Shown here: positions 31,804 to 43,608 of the stretch, piece after piece
Layout of the letters: every line of letters begins with the position of its first letter
Position numbering within the stretch: position 1 is the stretch's first letter
Assembly: GCA_025201375.1 (NCBI GenBank)
Contig: JAIWZP010000002.1
Location: 1,302,001-1,366,000 of the forward strand
Direction of reading: 5' to 3'
DNA length: 64,000 nucleotides
Source: Gongronella butleri
Taxonomy: Eukaryota; Mucoromycota; Mucoromycetes; Mucorales; Cunninghamellaceae
The notes under the pieces: model-generated
Told to the model about the DNA's origin: nothing
Seen by the model: the letters and a program-made list of their open reading frames with translations, nothing else
Databases searched by the model: none
Program-made: the position numbers and the translations under genes

Positions 31804-33837
31804 CGCGCATCTACCCTTTCCCCGGCACAAGTCTCTCATTTTCATGATCACCCTTCTTGTCTTCCGTGTGGTCCAACAAAAAAAAAAAAAAATAGCAATT
31901 GGACTTGATTGGCCTCTCTAGCAGCCTGAATTCAATAAAAAAACCCCCCCCAACACGCTCGCTCGAGCCCTTTCCTCTTTTTTTTTTTTTTTGACTTGGC
32001 CTGGCGATGTCTCACTCAGCTGGAACACCTGCGCTCCTGCCTCTATAAATTGGCATCAGTCCGACCTTAAAACTCTTATTGACGTACTTTTTTTTTCTTT
32101 TTCTCCTCTTTTCCCCCTCTTTCTTCTCTCTCTTTTTCGTAACTCTCTTTGTGGAATACGTGTTTCACTCGCTTCTAGCTTTCCAGATTACAAAAAAGTC
32201 GACTCCGTGACGTCAGAAAATGGCTTTTCCCCGCGATTGTGCTTGTTTACTTTGGATCTGACGCAAAAATCGCGAATAAAAATAATATTTGCCCTTTTTT
32301 TTGTAGCGCGTCGCGTGACAGTGGCGGGCACAGGTCTTTTTTGTGCAATGAGTCGGGCTTGCGGACGCGCGTGTCGCGTCAATTTATGCAGATGAGCTCT
32401 GGGTGCAATGTTTTAAAGCGCCGGTGAGCGAATCTTTGGCTGATTTCAGCTCATTGCAAAGTTGGCGCCATTTTACAAGCTGCATTGGGTCGTATTGTCA
32501 CCTTTCTGAAACTCCGCATCGGCCAATTGACGCGTCAACGAGTTTGATTAACTCCCATGACGCCTTGCGATACAGCTCTTTCCTGGTTATTCCTCTTTTT
32601 GAGTGCGTTTTGGTGCATCATCACCAAGCACGACGCGCATCACTCATACTAAATTAAGCTGTCCACCACGGCTTGCAGCGTTGTTTGGCCGTTTTATCTC
32701 TTTGCAACAAAGTGTGGAGACGCTGGAAGCCTCCAAATACACAACAAGAGTCAATATGGCCGCGACAATACGCATAGAAAGCAGCGACGTCAAAGCCTAG
32801 ATCTTTGCCGTGGCCAATGACCGTGTCCCTTTTGTCTGGCACCAAGATCGCGTTGCAACAACAGATATCTCACATCTGGTTTATCTTCTCTTTTTAACGA
32901 CATCTGGCCTCATTTTGATTAAAAAAACGGGGTTCCCATAATGCTGAGACGTTTTTAAGCCATTCGTTGTCCGTGCTCGCGTTTAAACAAGGAGAAATAA
33001 GCAATTGGCAAAAAAAAAAAAAAAAAAAGGAGACAGATGAAATCATTTAGGGGGTCCAAGGAGGCGGGTTCGCTAATTATCTATTTGACGCGCCGCCCAT
33101 TGCGCGCGCGCGCGCACCCAATCGCTGCCTAGCGTTTCACATCGATGGTGCGAATGAAGAAAAATAAGGCGAGCCGTTACTTCCCTTTTTCATGCCGTGC
33201 ATCTGCGCATGGTGCTGCAGGGACTGATTGTTTTTTTAAAGTTTCACGCATACATCTTCAGCTGAACCACGCCAATCCAGGGAAAACATGATGAATTGAC
33301 ACGCTCCAGCCTTCTTCATCCATCACAATAACTTGATTGGAACCTTTCCTCTCCTTCTTTTAATCATAGCGAAGAGATGCTCAAAGGCTAATCGGTTTTT
33401 GGCGACGTGCCACTCGCGCTTCATCTCCATTTGGGATGGAGCACCAAAAAAATTGTCTAAATTTGGGCAAGCATGAATTGGCGTTTTGCAAACCTTGTTC
33501 TTGATTTGTCTAGCCAGCACATGAATAGGGCCATAGCACTTTTTTATGATTGTGTGGTGACCAGCGAGAAAAAAGGAGGGAGTCTGGGGCGGATGGCTGT
33601 CCTAGTCGATTTAGGGAGCCATGGAAATTCTTTCATTTCGCTGCTTGCAATATGATCTTGTTTTCAAAATCGATTTGAGTTGTCTTTTTGATCCTCAATT
33701 CATTTCATTTCGACTTTTTCTGCATCTTTTCCCCCTTTCCCTCTCTTTTTTGCATCCTTTTGGAGCGCTCTTTCCTTTTTCCCTTCCACTCCTTTGAAGC
33801 CGGACCCTCATTTTTCCTCCTTTTTTTTGCAAATAAG
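31804..33837. other. 2-kb intergenic stretch
   Basis: No supported gene. It has A/T runs near 31877 and 33010, a CG-alternating run near 33100-33114, and a T/C-rich leader at 33690-33830 before the secreted-protein gene. Confidence 0.45.
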
Positions 33838-34714
33838 ATGCGTCTTTCCTCTATCATTGTTGCCCTCACCTGCTTTACGGCTGCTTCGTACGCTCAGGGC
33901 GGCACCAGCGCCACTGGTAAGCAAGACGGCACGGCCCTTTACACGGCCGGTGTCAAGTTGACGCCCGGCAATTACGAATTCATCGGTGGCAAGAGCGGCG
34001 CATTGTCCATGATCAATCCCAAGAACTTGTTGCAGCTCTCCAGCGATGCGAACAGCACCGTGTGGGAACTGCGTCAGCACAAGAAAACCAAGTTCTTCTC
34101 GCTCCACATGTCCAATCAGGCGAATTTGGAGAAATGCGTCTCGACTCGCTGGGTAAATTAAAAAAAAAAAAAAAAAAAAGACAGAAAATAACCCATCCTG
34201 GATCTTGTAACATTGCAATCGATTGCTTCATTTCGCCGGCTTCCAGCTTCCAGCTTCGTGGACCGCCATTCTTACGCGTATTTGGCTTTTGTTTTATGTT
34301 TTACTAGGAATTTGGTGGCAAGTCGACCGCGGGTGGCTACCCTGATGCTGCTGTGGTAAGGTTGCTGGTCCATCATCGATTGACGATTCGGCCCATTTTT
34401 TTCTTTTTTTTTTTTTTTGTCTCACATCAATGAATTTAATTCATTTTTAGATGTGGCAATGTGAAATTGACGGCTCGGTGCCCACAGACATGGGTGGCTA
34501 CCAAAAGATTTACCCTCCCAAGCAATTGTGGCTCGCCGTGCCCGACAAGAAGGTGCGTGGCCAATACAAGGTCGTGTCTGCGTCCCATTTGTACGACATG
34601 GTCCCCCGCTGCATTTCGCAAGACCCCATCAGCGGTGGCACCACTCTCGCCGTGTGCAAGATCGACACCCAAGACGATTCCTTGCTCTGGACCATCAAGC
34701 GCGCCGACAAATAA
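33838..34714 (+). CDS. Secreted protein with signal peptide (208 aa), unknown function
   Basis: Exons 33838-34152, 34308-34355 and 34451-34714, all in phase 0. The start MRLSSIIVALTCFTAASYAQ is a good signal peptide with cleavage expected near SYA-QG. The mature part has a repeated theme of short strands: GNYEFIGGKSGALSMINPKN, LWLAVPDKKVRGQYKVVSAS and GGTTLAVCKIDTQDDSLLWT. Tryptophans precede each segment end and there are four mature cysteines. This looks like a small beta-rich, perhaps beta-trefoil-like, extracellular protein. I do not recognise a named family and assign no activity. The 48-nt middle exon is rich in Gly. Confidence 0.75.
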
Positions 34715-35220
34715 ATGCAAAACGGGACGCGCCACGGTTGGCAACACGCGTTGTCACCCCTTGTATTTCCTCCTTTTTTCCCCTGACCCTCCTTTTGTTC
34801 AATAATTAAACCCCTTCTTTCACCTATTTTCTTGATGCGCACGCCGCGCCGTATCCAGATCATTAATGTGATCATCCATGTGGCGCGTCAAATTGACACA
34901 TTTGGCTCCTGAACGAATTGAGCACGTCGTTTTTCGCAGCTTCCGCTTAGCATTGCTCTTTCATGGCCATTGAAGAGGATTCGCAAATGATCGGCCTTCC
35001 TGCTTCTTCAAATCTCTTGCAGCACATGGAGGCTGAGGTGTTCAAAAAGGCGTTTGGGTGCAAAAAAAAGGGAGAACACAGCCTTTGTGAGCCGCATTGA
35101 TCGGTTTGGTACCTTTTTTGAAAGCCCGGCCCAGCCGCACGTCAAAAATTAAGCGGCCATTGTGCACACTCTTTGCTTTTCTTTCGTTCTCGGCTTGTTT
35201 GCTCTCGATCTTCTGTGTTT
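34715..35220. other. Intergenic between secreted protein and OGG1
   Basis: No gene. AATAATTAAA near 34801 may serve as the 3'-end signal of the secreted-protein gene. Confidence 0.45.
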
Positions 35221-35918
35221 ATGGTCAAAGTCCCTAGCCTGCTATTGTCTCAACTGGTCTGGCATGATTTGAAGGTTACCCCACGGGAACTGAGACTCGA
35301 CACCTTGCGCTGTGGCCAGAGCTTCCGCTGGAAACAGGTCCAGGAACACCACTGGTAAGGCAAAAGTGGCAAACCCCCCCCCTTTTTTTTTTGTGTGTTT
35401 TCCTCGCCCTCTGCCTATTTCGATTGGCCCTACCTCACGCTCTCTCCTTTTTTTGTAGGGCCTGCGCACTCCAAGGACAGCTCTATGTGCTCAAAGAGGA
35501 TCGTAAGAGGCATTGATTCTTATTTTGAGTGTGCTCACGCCGATTTTTACAAAAAAAAAAAAAAAAAGCCTTGACGGTGTACTATGGCATGGCACCCAAT
35601 GAAGCTGAGGACCCCCAGGCTGTGTCTCGCACAGCTGGTGCGCTTCGTGATTACTTCCAGCTTGATCTTCTTTCGCTCGATGATGCGTACCAACGATGGA
35701 ACAAGGCCGATCCTCATTTTAATGCGCGTGCGCGCTTCTTTCCCGGCATCCGTATGCTGCGACAGGACCCTTGGGAGAATTTGATCTGCTTCATCTGCTC
35801 GTCAAACAACAATATTGCGCGCATCTCGCAAATGGTAAAAAAAAAAGGGGGGGACTGGTCAATTGGGCATCCACTGGGCTCCATTTGGCTCCATTTGCTC
35901 ACACAAAGACACAATGGC

Positions 35919-35966
<48 letters not shown>

Positions 35967-36769
35967 GCAGGTTGACAAGCTGTGCAGCCACTTTGGCCCC
36001 AAGATTGCGACGCTGGATGGCACGGATTACTATGGATTCCCTGCGCTGGAAAAGCTGGCGACCACGCAAACTGAGAGCAAATTGCGCGCACTGGGCTTTG
36101 GCTATCGCGCCAAATACATCCACCAAACAGCACATATGCTCAAGGATGTCCATCCTGATGATTGGCTCATGTCCTTGCGCAAAATGGATTACGAGGACAC
36201 CAAGGCCGCACTCATTACATTGCCTGGCGTCGGTAAAATGACGAACAAAAGAGACAAAGGCGCCGACATCATGATGTCATGCAGCTTGGCTAATCCTTTT
36301 TTTCCCCCTCCCCATGCAGGTCCCAAGGTTGCAGACTGCATTGTAGGTGCACGAGGACCAAAAGGAGGCTAGAAAAGAAAAAAATCGCTCAAATTTATTT
36401 TAGTGCCTCATGTCCATGGACCACGCTGAAGCGATTCCCGTCGATACACACGTTTGGCAGATTGCAACGCGCGATTATGGCTTTTCCAAGAAATCGACCA
36501 CCAAAACAATGTCGCCAGCGCTTTACAAGGACATTGGTGATCATTTCCGGAAGCTCTTTGGCTCTTTCAGCGGATGGGCACACTCGGTAAGCAAGGGGGC
36601 ATGAGGATGAAACAAAAACAATGAAAATGAAAATTCAGGGGTTGATCATGCCCCAACACTTAATTTCATTGTGCAGGTGCTCTTTTCGGCAGAATTGAAG
36701 GTCTTTGAGAGCAAACTCGTGGATGCTGATGCAGATACCAAGCCCAAGAAGCGAAAACGAACACGATGA
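35221..36769 (+). CDS. OGG1: 8-oxoguanine DNA glycosylase/AP lyase OGG1 (334 aa)
   Basis: Removes 8-oxoguanine opposite C and nicks the abasic site (base excision repair). Exons: 35221-35354, 35459-35502, 35569-35834, 35971-36232, 36320-36342 (23 nt), 36404-36586, 36677-36769. The start MVKVPSLLLSQLVWHDLKVT leads to LRCGQSFRWKQ. FICSSNNNIARI follows, which reads the estranged base. YHGFP is YYGFP here. The helix-hairpin-helix is LITLPGVGPKVADCICLMSM, whose Lys is the Schiff-base nucleophile. The catalytic Asp is in AIPVDTHVWQIATRDY. The end is basic, KPKKRKRTR, a likely nuclear signal. The intron before exon 4 carries about 46 T; the acceptor of exon 3 is preceded by a 17-A run. Confidence 0.95.
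35920..35965. repeat. Homopolymer (T)46 in an OGG1 intron
   Basis: Uninterrupted T up to GGCAG at the acceptor of OGG1 exon 4. Confidence 0.95.
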
Positions 36770-37103
36770 ATGGAATTGCGAAGAGCGAAATAAAAAAAAT
36801 TCCACGGTCAAATCACGATTAGGGAGGATTAGAGCTCGGCATGGTGGGAGCAAAAGTTTATTTTTGGTGGGTAAAATGGATTATACTTTGAGATTAGGGC
36901 GTAAAAGTTGTAAAAGGTACATGGATTAGGTGATGGCATGGCCCATCGTTGATTACATGAGTGGCATTAGAGAGTGAAAAGGGAATACAGACACACAATT
37001 ACAAGTTAAATGGGATGAGAACGGAGGGTGAGCCAATTTACATGACCAATTGGATTCATTGGCTGGGAAACATGTTGGATCGGGCGCGGCACACCACTTG
37101 TTT

Positions 37104-37361
37104 TTAGCTGGAGAAGGACAATTTGCTGGCGTAGCGTCGCAATCTTGACTTTGGCTTGGCAGATTCCCTGATGTTCATGCTGCAGGACGAGGGCTCGTTG
37201 TCACGGACGTAGTAAACCTCGGGCTCGCAGGCAAATGACACGTTTCGTTGGTGGCTGCATCGCTTAACGGGGGCTTGCTCGCAAGCGACAATCGTTTCGT
37301 TGCTGCCGGATGGGTGGCGATACCAAGAGGCAAGTACAGGCAGGTCGTCGTAGAGAGACAT
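37104..37361 (-). CDS. Hypothetical small protein (85 aa)
   Basis: Open frame of 85 codons from an ATG at 37361, ending TAG at 37104. The start is MSLYDDLPVLASWYRHPSG. The product is Ser/Arg-rich with four Cys (one each in ACEQ, RCSH, ACEP and SCSM) and a basic Ser-rich end. No signal peptide or membrane segment. A TTATATAA box lies only 12 nt upstream on the coding strand, followed by T-rich DNA, which would mean a very short leader. I do not recognise the family. Lack of decay and a balanced composition make it more likely real than most short frames here. Confidence 0.4.
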   Translation of the reverse strand: MSLYDDLPVLASWYRHPSGSNETIVACEQAPVKRCSHQRNVSFACEPEVYYVRDNEPSSCSMNIRESAKPKSRLRRYASKLSFSS

Positions 37362-38689
37362 GAGGCGGCTTATTATATAAAAAAAAAAGTGGGGGATGAA
37401 GCAAGAGGGTATCGCGAGAAAAAAAATTGTGAAGAAAAAAAAAAAAAAGGAAAAAAGGGGTGTTTCCGTGTGAGACCATCCTTTTTATCATGATTTTTTT
37501 GATCTGGGTTGGACAAACGTGCTCCAATGGAGAAAAAAAAAGCATGCAAGCAGCGAGGGTTTTGCAGCTCCGGCAACGAGTACGGGCAGCGAGTTGCCAA
37601 ATTGAGTTTTCTTGCCCCTGTGGCACACCAATCAACTCAGGCAAGTTTGGCAAAAGCAAGCCGGGAAGGGTGACCGATTTTGTGATCTGTCATTTTTCTG
37701 CCGTGCGCATGACCTCACTCGCCAAAGCAGGCAACCAATGCTCCTCACTGCCCTGCCCTTTCGCCGCCTGGCTTGGCACGCGGCGTATTTCGTGTCTTTT
37801 TGGTTTGGTACAAAAAAAAAAAAAACAGGCATTACGTGAGGGTCACCTGGCGCAAACACAACATCTCTGGCCATCTTTCATGCAGGTCTCGGCCCACACA
37901 TGCACGACGCCGGCCGATCATGGAGAATGATTGGAAACCAAATTAGGCTGCAGCCGGAAGGTGAGCGAATTGGACGGCGTCAAGCTGCAGTCTGGCCGCT
38001 CATCTTGATCTGCATTGCATCCGTGCAGCAAGGAAAAAAAAAAAAAATCTCTTTGTTTCAGTGCAAGTCGGACAGTGGACCCAAAAAATAAAAAATCGAT
38101 TTGGGAGACGGCAGCGTGGGACCTCAGGGCGCTGACACGCCCAATTCTGCATCGGAGTGCTAAAAACAGGTCATGAGCAACGTGTTGCCAAGGCCTTCCC
38201 GCCGCCACTCGTCTCCATTCCACCGATCAAAACATAAAAAAGCAATATTAGCGATCCAATCAATTGGATTTTAACAAATGATGCTTTTTAGGATATCGCT
38301 GCCGCACTGTAATAGAGAAATGTGGTCAGAACCCGCTGGCTTGCACCAAGAATTTCCTAATTGAGACAGGAATGAGACCGGCCTTATCCAATGGGCGCGT
38401 TTTCTTTCAAGGACCTTTTTTGATGGGTTTAGCCCGAAGTTCGCCGAAGAATCTTGGAACGAATATCATTGCAGTGAATGAGGACTCAGAAGCACGTACA
38501 CACGCATGGCCAAGGAAAGAATCTGGCCATGCAAGCAGCTTTTCGCTTAAAAAAATTGAAAATAACATGTTGGGGCATATCTCTTGAAATCTCAGCTATT
38601 TTTGCGCACTGTGCGTCCATATGATAATCGTGGTACGTGCTGTGACAGACATCTGTCATGCGCTTTTTGTGCACACACCCTCAGGCGAA
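37362..38689. other. Intergenic left of satellite array 2
   Basis: No supported gene; A-runs at 37381, 37437 and 38034. Confidence 0.45.
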
Positions 38690-40890
38690 CCACAGGGTAC
38701 GAGCATTGCTGTAGCAAACATTAATTTCAAGATTTTTCAAGGTCGAGTGATTCAATTTGCGAAAAAAAAAAGTTCATATCATTGGAGGCTTGCGTCGACT
38801 TTCCACTGATCTAAATTTGGCGCCATGCAATCAAGTTCATCGGGAAAAAACGCGTACAATATTATTTTGGCCCTGAATTTTCATTACCAAACACAAATCT
38901 CGAGATTTCTCGAGATTGAGTAATCCGATTCGCGAAAAAAACTTGGAATCGTCGAAGTTTTGAGTCGATTAATCATTGGTCTAAATTTGGAGCCATGCGG
39001 TCAGGCTTGTCTGGAGAAACGCGTAAAATATTGTTCGGCACTGGGTTTTCACTAGCAAATACGGTTCTCGAGATTTCTCGCAACTGAGTGATCCGATTCG
39101 CGAACAAAATTAATATCGCTGGAGAATTGGGTCTACCATCAACAGGTCCAAATTTGGCACCAGATGAGTAAGTTTCTGAAGAAGCGCCAGTTTCATAGGC
39201 GTAAATGGGGTAAATTCACCAACATTTGGTCTCGTACAGCGGCAACGGCTGAGCGCCCCGATACGTGAGTCACCTCAAATGAATCAGTATTCAAGCGCGG
39301 TAAAAGCGCTTGCAGTTTGGGGACATCGCGTCGAGTTCTCGGCGAGTCAGCCTTCAGGAGTCGTTTTGATTCTGATTTGGCCCTGACTTTAAGCAAAATG
39401 CATTTTCTCAGGACTGAGTAATCCGATTTGCGAAATAACTTGACATCATCGGTTTTTTGCGTCGAGTACCCAATGGTTTAAATTTGGCGCCATATGGCCA
39501 GGCTCATCGAAAGAAACGCGTAAAATATTGTTTAACGCTGGGTTCTCGCTAGCAAACACAAACCTCGATATTTCTCGGAACTGAGCTATCCGATTCCCGA
39601 ACAAAATCTACACCGCGGGAGAATTGGATCTACCCTTAACTGGTCCAAGTTTGGGGTCACATGAGCAAGTTTCTCAGAAAGTGCCAGTTTCATAGGCGTA
39701 AAAGGGTAAGATCAGCTCCATTTGGTCTTGTACAGCGGCAACGGCTGAGCTCCCCGACGCGTGAGACACCTCAAATGAATCAGCGGGCAAACGCGGTAAA
39801 AGCGCTTGTAGTTTGAAGACATCTTGTCGAGATTTCGGCAAGTTTGACTTGAGGGATCCTTTTGATTCTGTTTTGGCCATGAATTTATGAAAATTACATT
39901 TTCTCGGAACTGAGTGATCCGATCTCTGAAAAAACCTGGAGTCATTGACATTTTGGGTCGAATATCTACTTATCTAAAGTTGGAGCTTTATGGTCAGGCT
40001 TGTCGAGAGAAACGCGTAAAATACTGTTTTGTGCTGGATTTTCACTAGCAAACACGAATATCGAGCTTTCTCGCGACTGAGAGATCCGATTCGCGAAAAA
40101 ACTTAACAACACTGAAGAATTGGATCTACCATCAACTGGTGCAAATTTGAGACTAGGTGAGCAAGTTTCTGAGAAAGCGCCAGTTTCATAGGCGTAAATC
40201 GGGTACGATCAGCAGCATTTCATCTCGTACTGCGGCAACAGCTGAGCGCCCCGACACGTGAGTCATCTCAAGTGAATCGGTGGTCAAACGCGGTAAAAGC
40301 ACTTGTGGCTTGGGGATATCGCTTCACGTTTTGAGCGAGTTAGCCTTGAGGGGTCTTTTGGATCCTGGGTTGGCCCTAATTTTACGAAAAATGCATTTTC
40401 TCAGGACTGAGTGATCCGATTTGCGAAAAACTTGACTTTGTCGGATTTTTGCGTCGAGTAACCTAAATTTGGAGCCAGATAATCAGCCTCATCGAGAGAA
40501 ACGCGTAAAATAGTATTTTGCGCTGGGTTTCACTACCAAACATGAATCACGAAGTTGCTCGCTACTGAGTGATCCGATTCGCGAACTAAGTTAAAATCGC
40601 TGGAGAATTGGGTCTACCATCAACTGATCCAAATTTGGCACCAGATGACTACGTTTCTGAAGAAGCGCCAGTATCATAGGCTTAAACGGGGTAAGATCGC
40701 CAACATTTGATCTCGAACCGCGGCAACGGCTAAGCGCCCCGATACATGAGTCACCTCAAATGAATCGATGGTCAAACGGAGTAAAAGCGCTCGTGGTTTG
40801 GGGATATCGCTTCGAGATATCGGCGAGTTAGCCTTCAGGGGTCGTTTAGATTCTGATTTGGCCCTGATTTTATGCAAAAAAATTTATTGA
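38690..40890. repeat. ~495-bp satellite, array 2 (about 4.4 units)
   Basis: The marker 'GAGAATTGG-TCTACC' recurs at about 39123, 39619, 40115 and 40603 (spacing 488-497). Within each unit, 'CTGAGTGATCCGATT-GCGAA' followed by 'AAATTTGG-GCCA' recurs at ~165 and ~330 offsets (38746, 38915, 39085, 39414, 39580, 39910, 40075, 40403, 40565). So the 495-bp unit is a trimer of ~165-bp monomers, one of which has diverged. The unit is shared with array 1. Not coding. Confidence 0.85.
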
Positions 40891-42798
40891 TTTGGTCAAG
40901 GATTAACTGGCGCAAAGAACGACACCAAAAGCATTTATGCCACCACATCGAGGGGTAATGCGCGATTTTACTGCAACGCGCGTATTGCGACGCGTCACGT
41001 GACCCCTGAAATGGATTTCAAATCCCGCAGCGCCTTGTAACAGGATCTCAACTTTAGCCAGCCGAATAAACCTGAGTCGCTTTCTCGAAATTGCGCCGGC
41101 CTGCCAAAAATTGAGCCAGTATGCCAAAAATTGAGCCAAGCAATCACTGAAATTTGAGCCGGAGCTGCAAATTGCATACAAAAGCATTTGCTCGCGAACG
41201 AAATGAAAAGAAAAAAGACGACGTGCCAAGAAACGTGAGAGAGTGCCAGCCAGTGAGCAGAACGATAAGTATATCAACTTCGGGAAAAGAAAGAGGCAAA
41301 AGTAAATGAGTCATTACTGGATTGCTTTGGGAAAAATGAGCGGCTGCGGCCTCCGTCGCCGGACGATCCGCAGCACAGACGCGTCTCTGCAGCATGTCCA
41401 AAATTCCTTGCAGACAAAAATTTGAAGCAATGATGGACCCATCCACGTCTTGATGAAAAAAATTGACGAAGCCCTCACTTTGACGACATTCGATCCCACT
41501 CGTCAACCTGAGCATGCTCACCGTTTCACAGAAGATCGGCCACCTGGACGTCATTCGCTGGTTATGCAGTGCGATGCCTGCCAAGCGTGAACACTGAGTA
41601 GCCTCGTGGATTGCTCTTTACGACAGATCCTCGTTTCTTCTCGCCCACACATGCGAGCGTATCATCACCCCTCATCTCTCCGCAACCGTACCAAAAAAAA
41701 CAAGACCTACTTTTTTTCATTTATGACGCAATGACCATGTCGGCATTGTGATATATCGTCGTTCTCCTTGCCTTGTCACAGGTTAAAATAGGAAGGCAAT
41801 TGAGGCACTTTGATTTTCCAATTTTTGCCGTCCAGTGTGTATCCCTCTCAAAAATCGCAATTTTGAAAATCGTGATTATCGTGCGAATCGGACATCCTAG
41901 ACATCCGAGCACGAGATCATTCGATAGGCCTCCTTTTTCTACATCAGATTATCATGCCATCGGTGCCACTCAAGCAAAACTAACTGATTTCTTTCTCCAC
42001 ACAATCTTGAAAATAGATACCTTTTTCTTTGCGCGGTTACACTCGCTGACAAGGAGTACCGCAGGCTGCAGACACTCGATGCGAGTGTGAGTACGATGCC
42101 TTTCTCATTTTATTTGCTGCGTAAAACTATGTACTTACAAAGATACGCGGTTAGGCATCCCTGGCCGCTCGATTCGCCGCCGTGACGACGCGTCTGGCCA
42201 TCTTAGAAGAGGCACGGCTGCGGCATCGGGCATGTCAAACGCATCATGAAAAAAATCACATACATGTCGCGCATACATAATCCACTTTATACGGCCACAG
42301 CCGCCATCTTCTGCCTTTTCTGAGCTTTTTTTTTCTTTACATGAGTTATGGACCTAGCGTCGGCGACATGAAAGGCGCGGGGGCCACGCCAGCTACCATA
42401 TCTGCCCTCGGACCATAATAGGTACATACTGCACAGCTGCAATTGCTGTTTTCAACGTTTTTTTTTTTTTCAATATTTCCTTTCCTTTTTATAAATTATA
42501 AACCTCACGCCACGACTGGGTTGCGCGGGAGTCGGCGCGAAAGCGGCACCGGCTACAACGAGGTCTCATAGACTCACGGAAAGCACTATTACTCAGAGCG
42601 AATTTAATTTATTCAAAAAGAAACAGAAGTTTCAACACTGCATGTTTGCACGCTTGCTTCATAAGCATAAAATTAGACGCACACGCGAACAAATTGATTA
42701 GAACTGATTTCAACAGATGTTCCATCATCCTCTAGAAAAAAAAAAAGGAAGCCGGCGACACGAGATGGCTGTCCATTTTCACAGCTCTTCTTTCTCCA
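40891..42798. other. Intergenic right of satellite array 2
   Basis: No supported gene. T-runs near 42330 and 42461. Confidence 0.45.
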
Positions 42799-43157
42799 AT
42801 GGCTGAAAACCCCAACTTGCCTCCATTGCCCGCAGCTAGCAATGCAATTCGATATTTGATGGTTAATCTACAGCATCTTGAGCGCCTTGATGTCCATACA
42901 CAGCGGTATGCCTTGTCTGCTTACCTTGAACGACATCCGCAGGAGCCACGTCTGTGGGCGCTCCGCGCACTTTTGGAGCGCCACAACAATCATCCGGCAG
43001 TGGCGATAGCCATTGTCGATCAAGGACTACGACACGTGCCTGACGAGCCGTACTTGACGGCATTGCTAGGTGCGTAAAACAACACAAAAAAAAACAAGTA
43101 TTCATCGATTGACTGTTTTTAGGTCAATTGCAGCAAGACCAAGCGCATCAACAATAA
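42799..43157 (+). CDS. Small TPR-like helical protein (101 aa)
   Basis: Exons 42799-43069 and 43123-43157; the join completes GGT (Gly). The product begins MAENPNLPPLPAASNAIRYL. It then contains helical pairs resembling a tetratricopeptide repeat: ALSAYLERHPQEPRLWALRA, then AIAIVDQGLRHVPDEPYLTA. The end is Gln/His-rich. It could be a short TPR adaptor or the surviving N-terminal piece of a longer TPR protein. The clean donor GTGCGT and acceptor TTTTTAG support real splicing. The second exon adds only 11 residues, which is odd; a longer ancestral gene truncated here is possible. Confidence 0.5.
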
Positions 43158-43608
43158 ACTTGAAGCAAGCAAGACGACGAACGCTTTTTAGTCAACTATA
43201 TTGTCAATGAAAGGAGGGGCAGGGACCTCAGCAGCCAATCTCATGTTCAAGGCTGTTTTTTCGATTCTCAATGTTCAATGGGTCTCCAGACGAGTGTTGT
43301 CAAAGTGCACCTTGGCTGGACAACAAGTAGTGGTTGTTAAACGAGTGTGGCTTTCAGCGGGTCCTTACGAAGCAGCAATGACCGTTTCTTGATACTATTA
43401 TCATGTTTCTAATGTAAAATGCAAATTGAGGAGGTCTTTGGTACAGATGGATAGGCAGCGGCTGTGTGTAAAATTTCAAACGCGTGCGCGTTTTTTTGTA
43501 ACCGGAGCGGCGGACTATGAAAGATGTGTCTTTTTTTTTCGCTCTTCTTTTTTCTCCTCTCTTTCTTTTCGCTGTTCTCTTTTTCGCTTCCTTTTTCATG
43601 CTTCAACC
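43158..43608. other. Spacer before FEN1-like gene
   Basis: No gene; pyrimidine-rich leader at 43530-43605. Confidence 0.5.

Noticed and set aside
31991..32395. 134-codon plus-strand frame in the 32-kb gap
   Set aside because: Starts in low-complexity T-rich DNA, no conserved motif, no splice-supported extension.
38690..40890. CRISPR-like array
   Set aside because: The repeat is ~495 bp with 165-bp sub-units and no short identical repeat alternating with unique spacers; the genome is eukaryotic.
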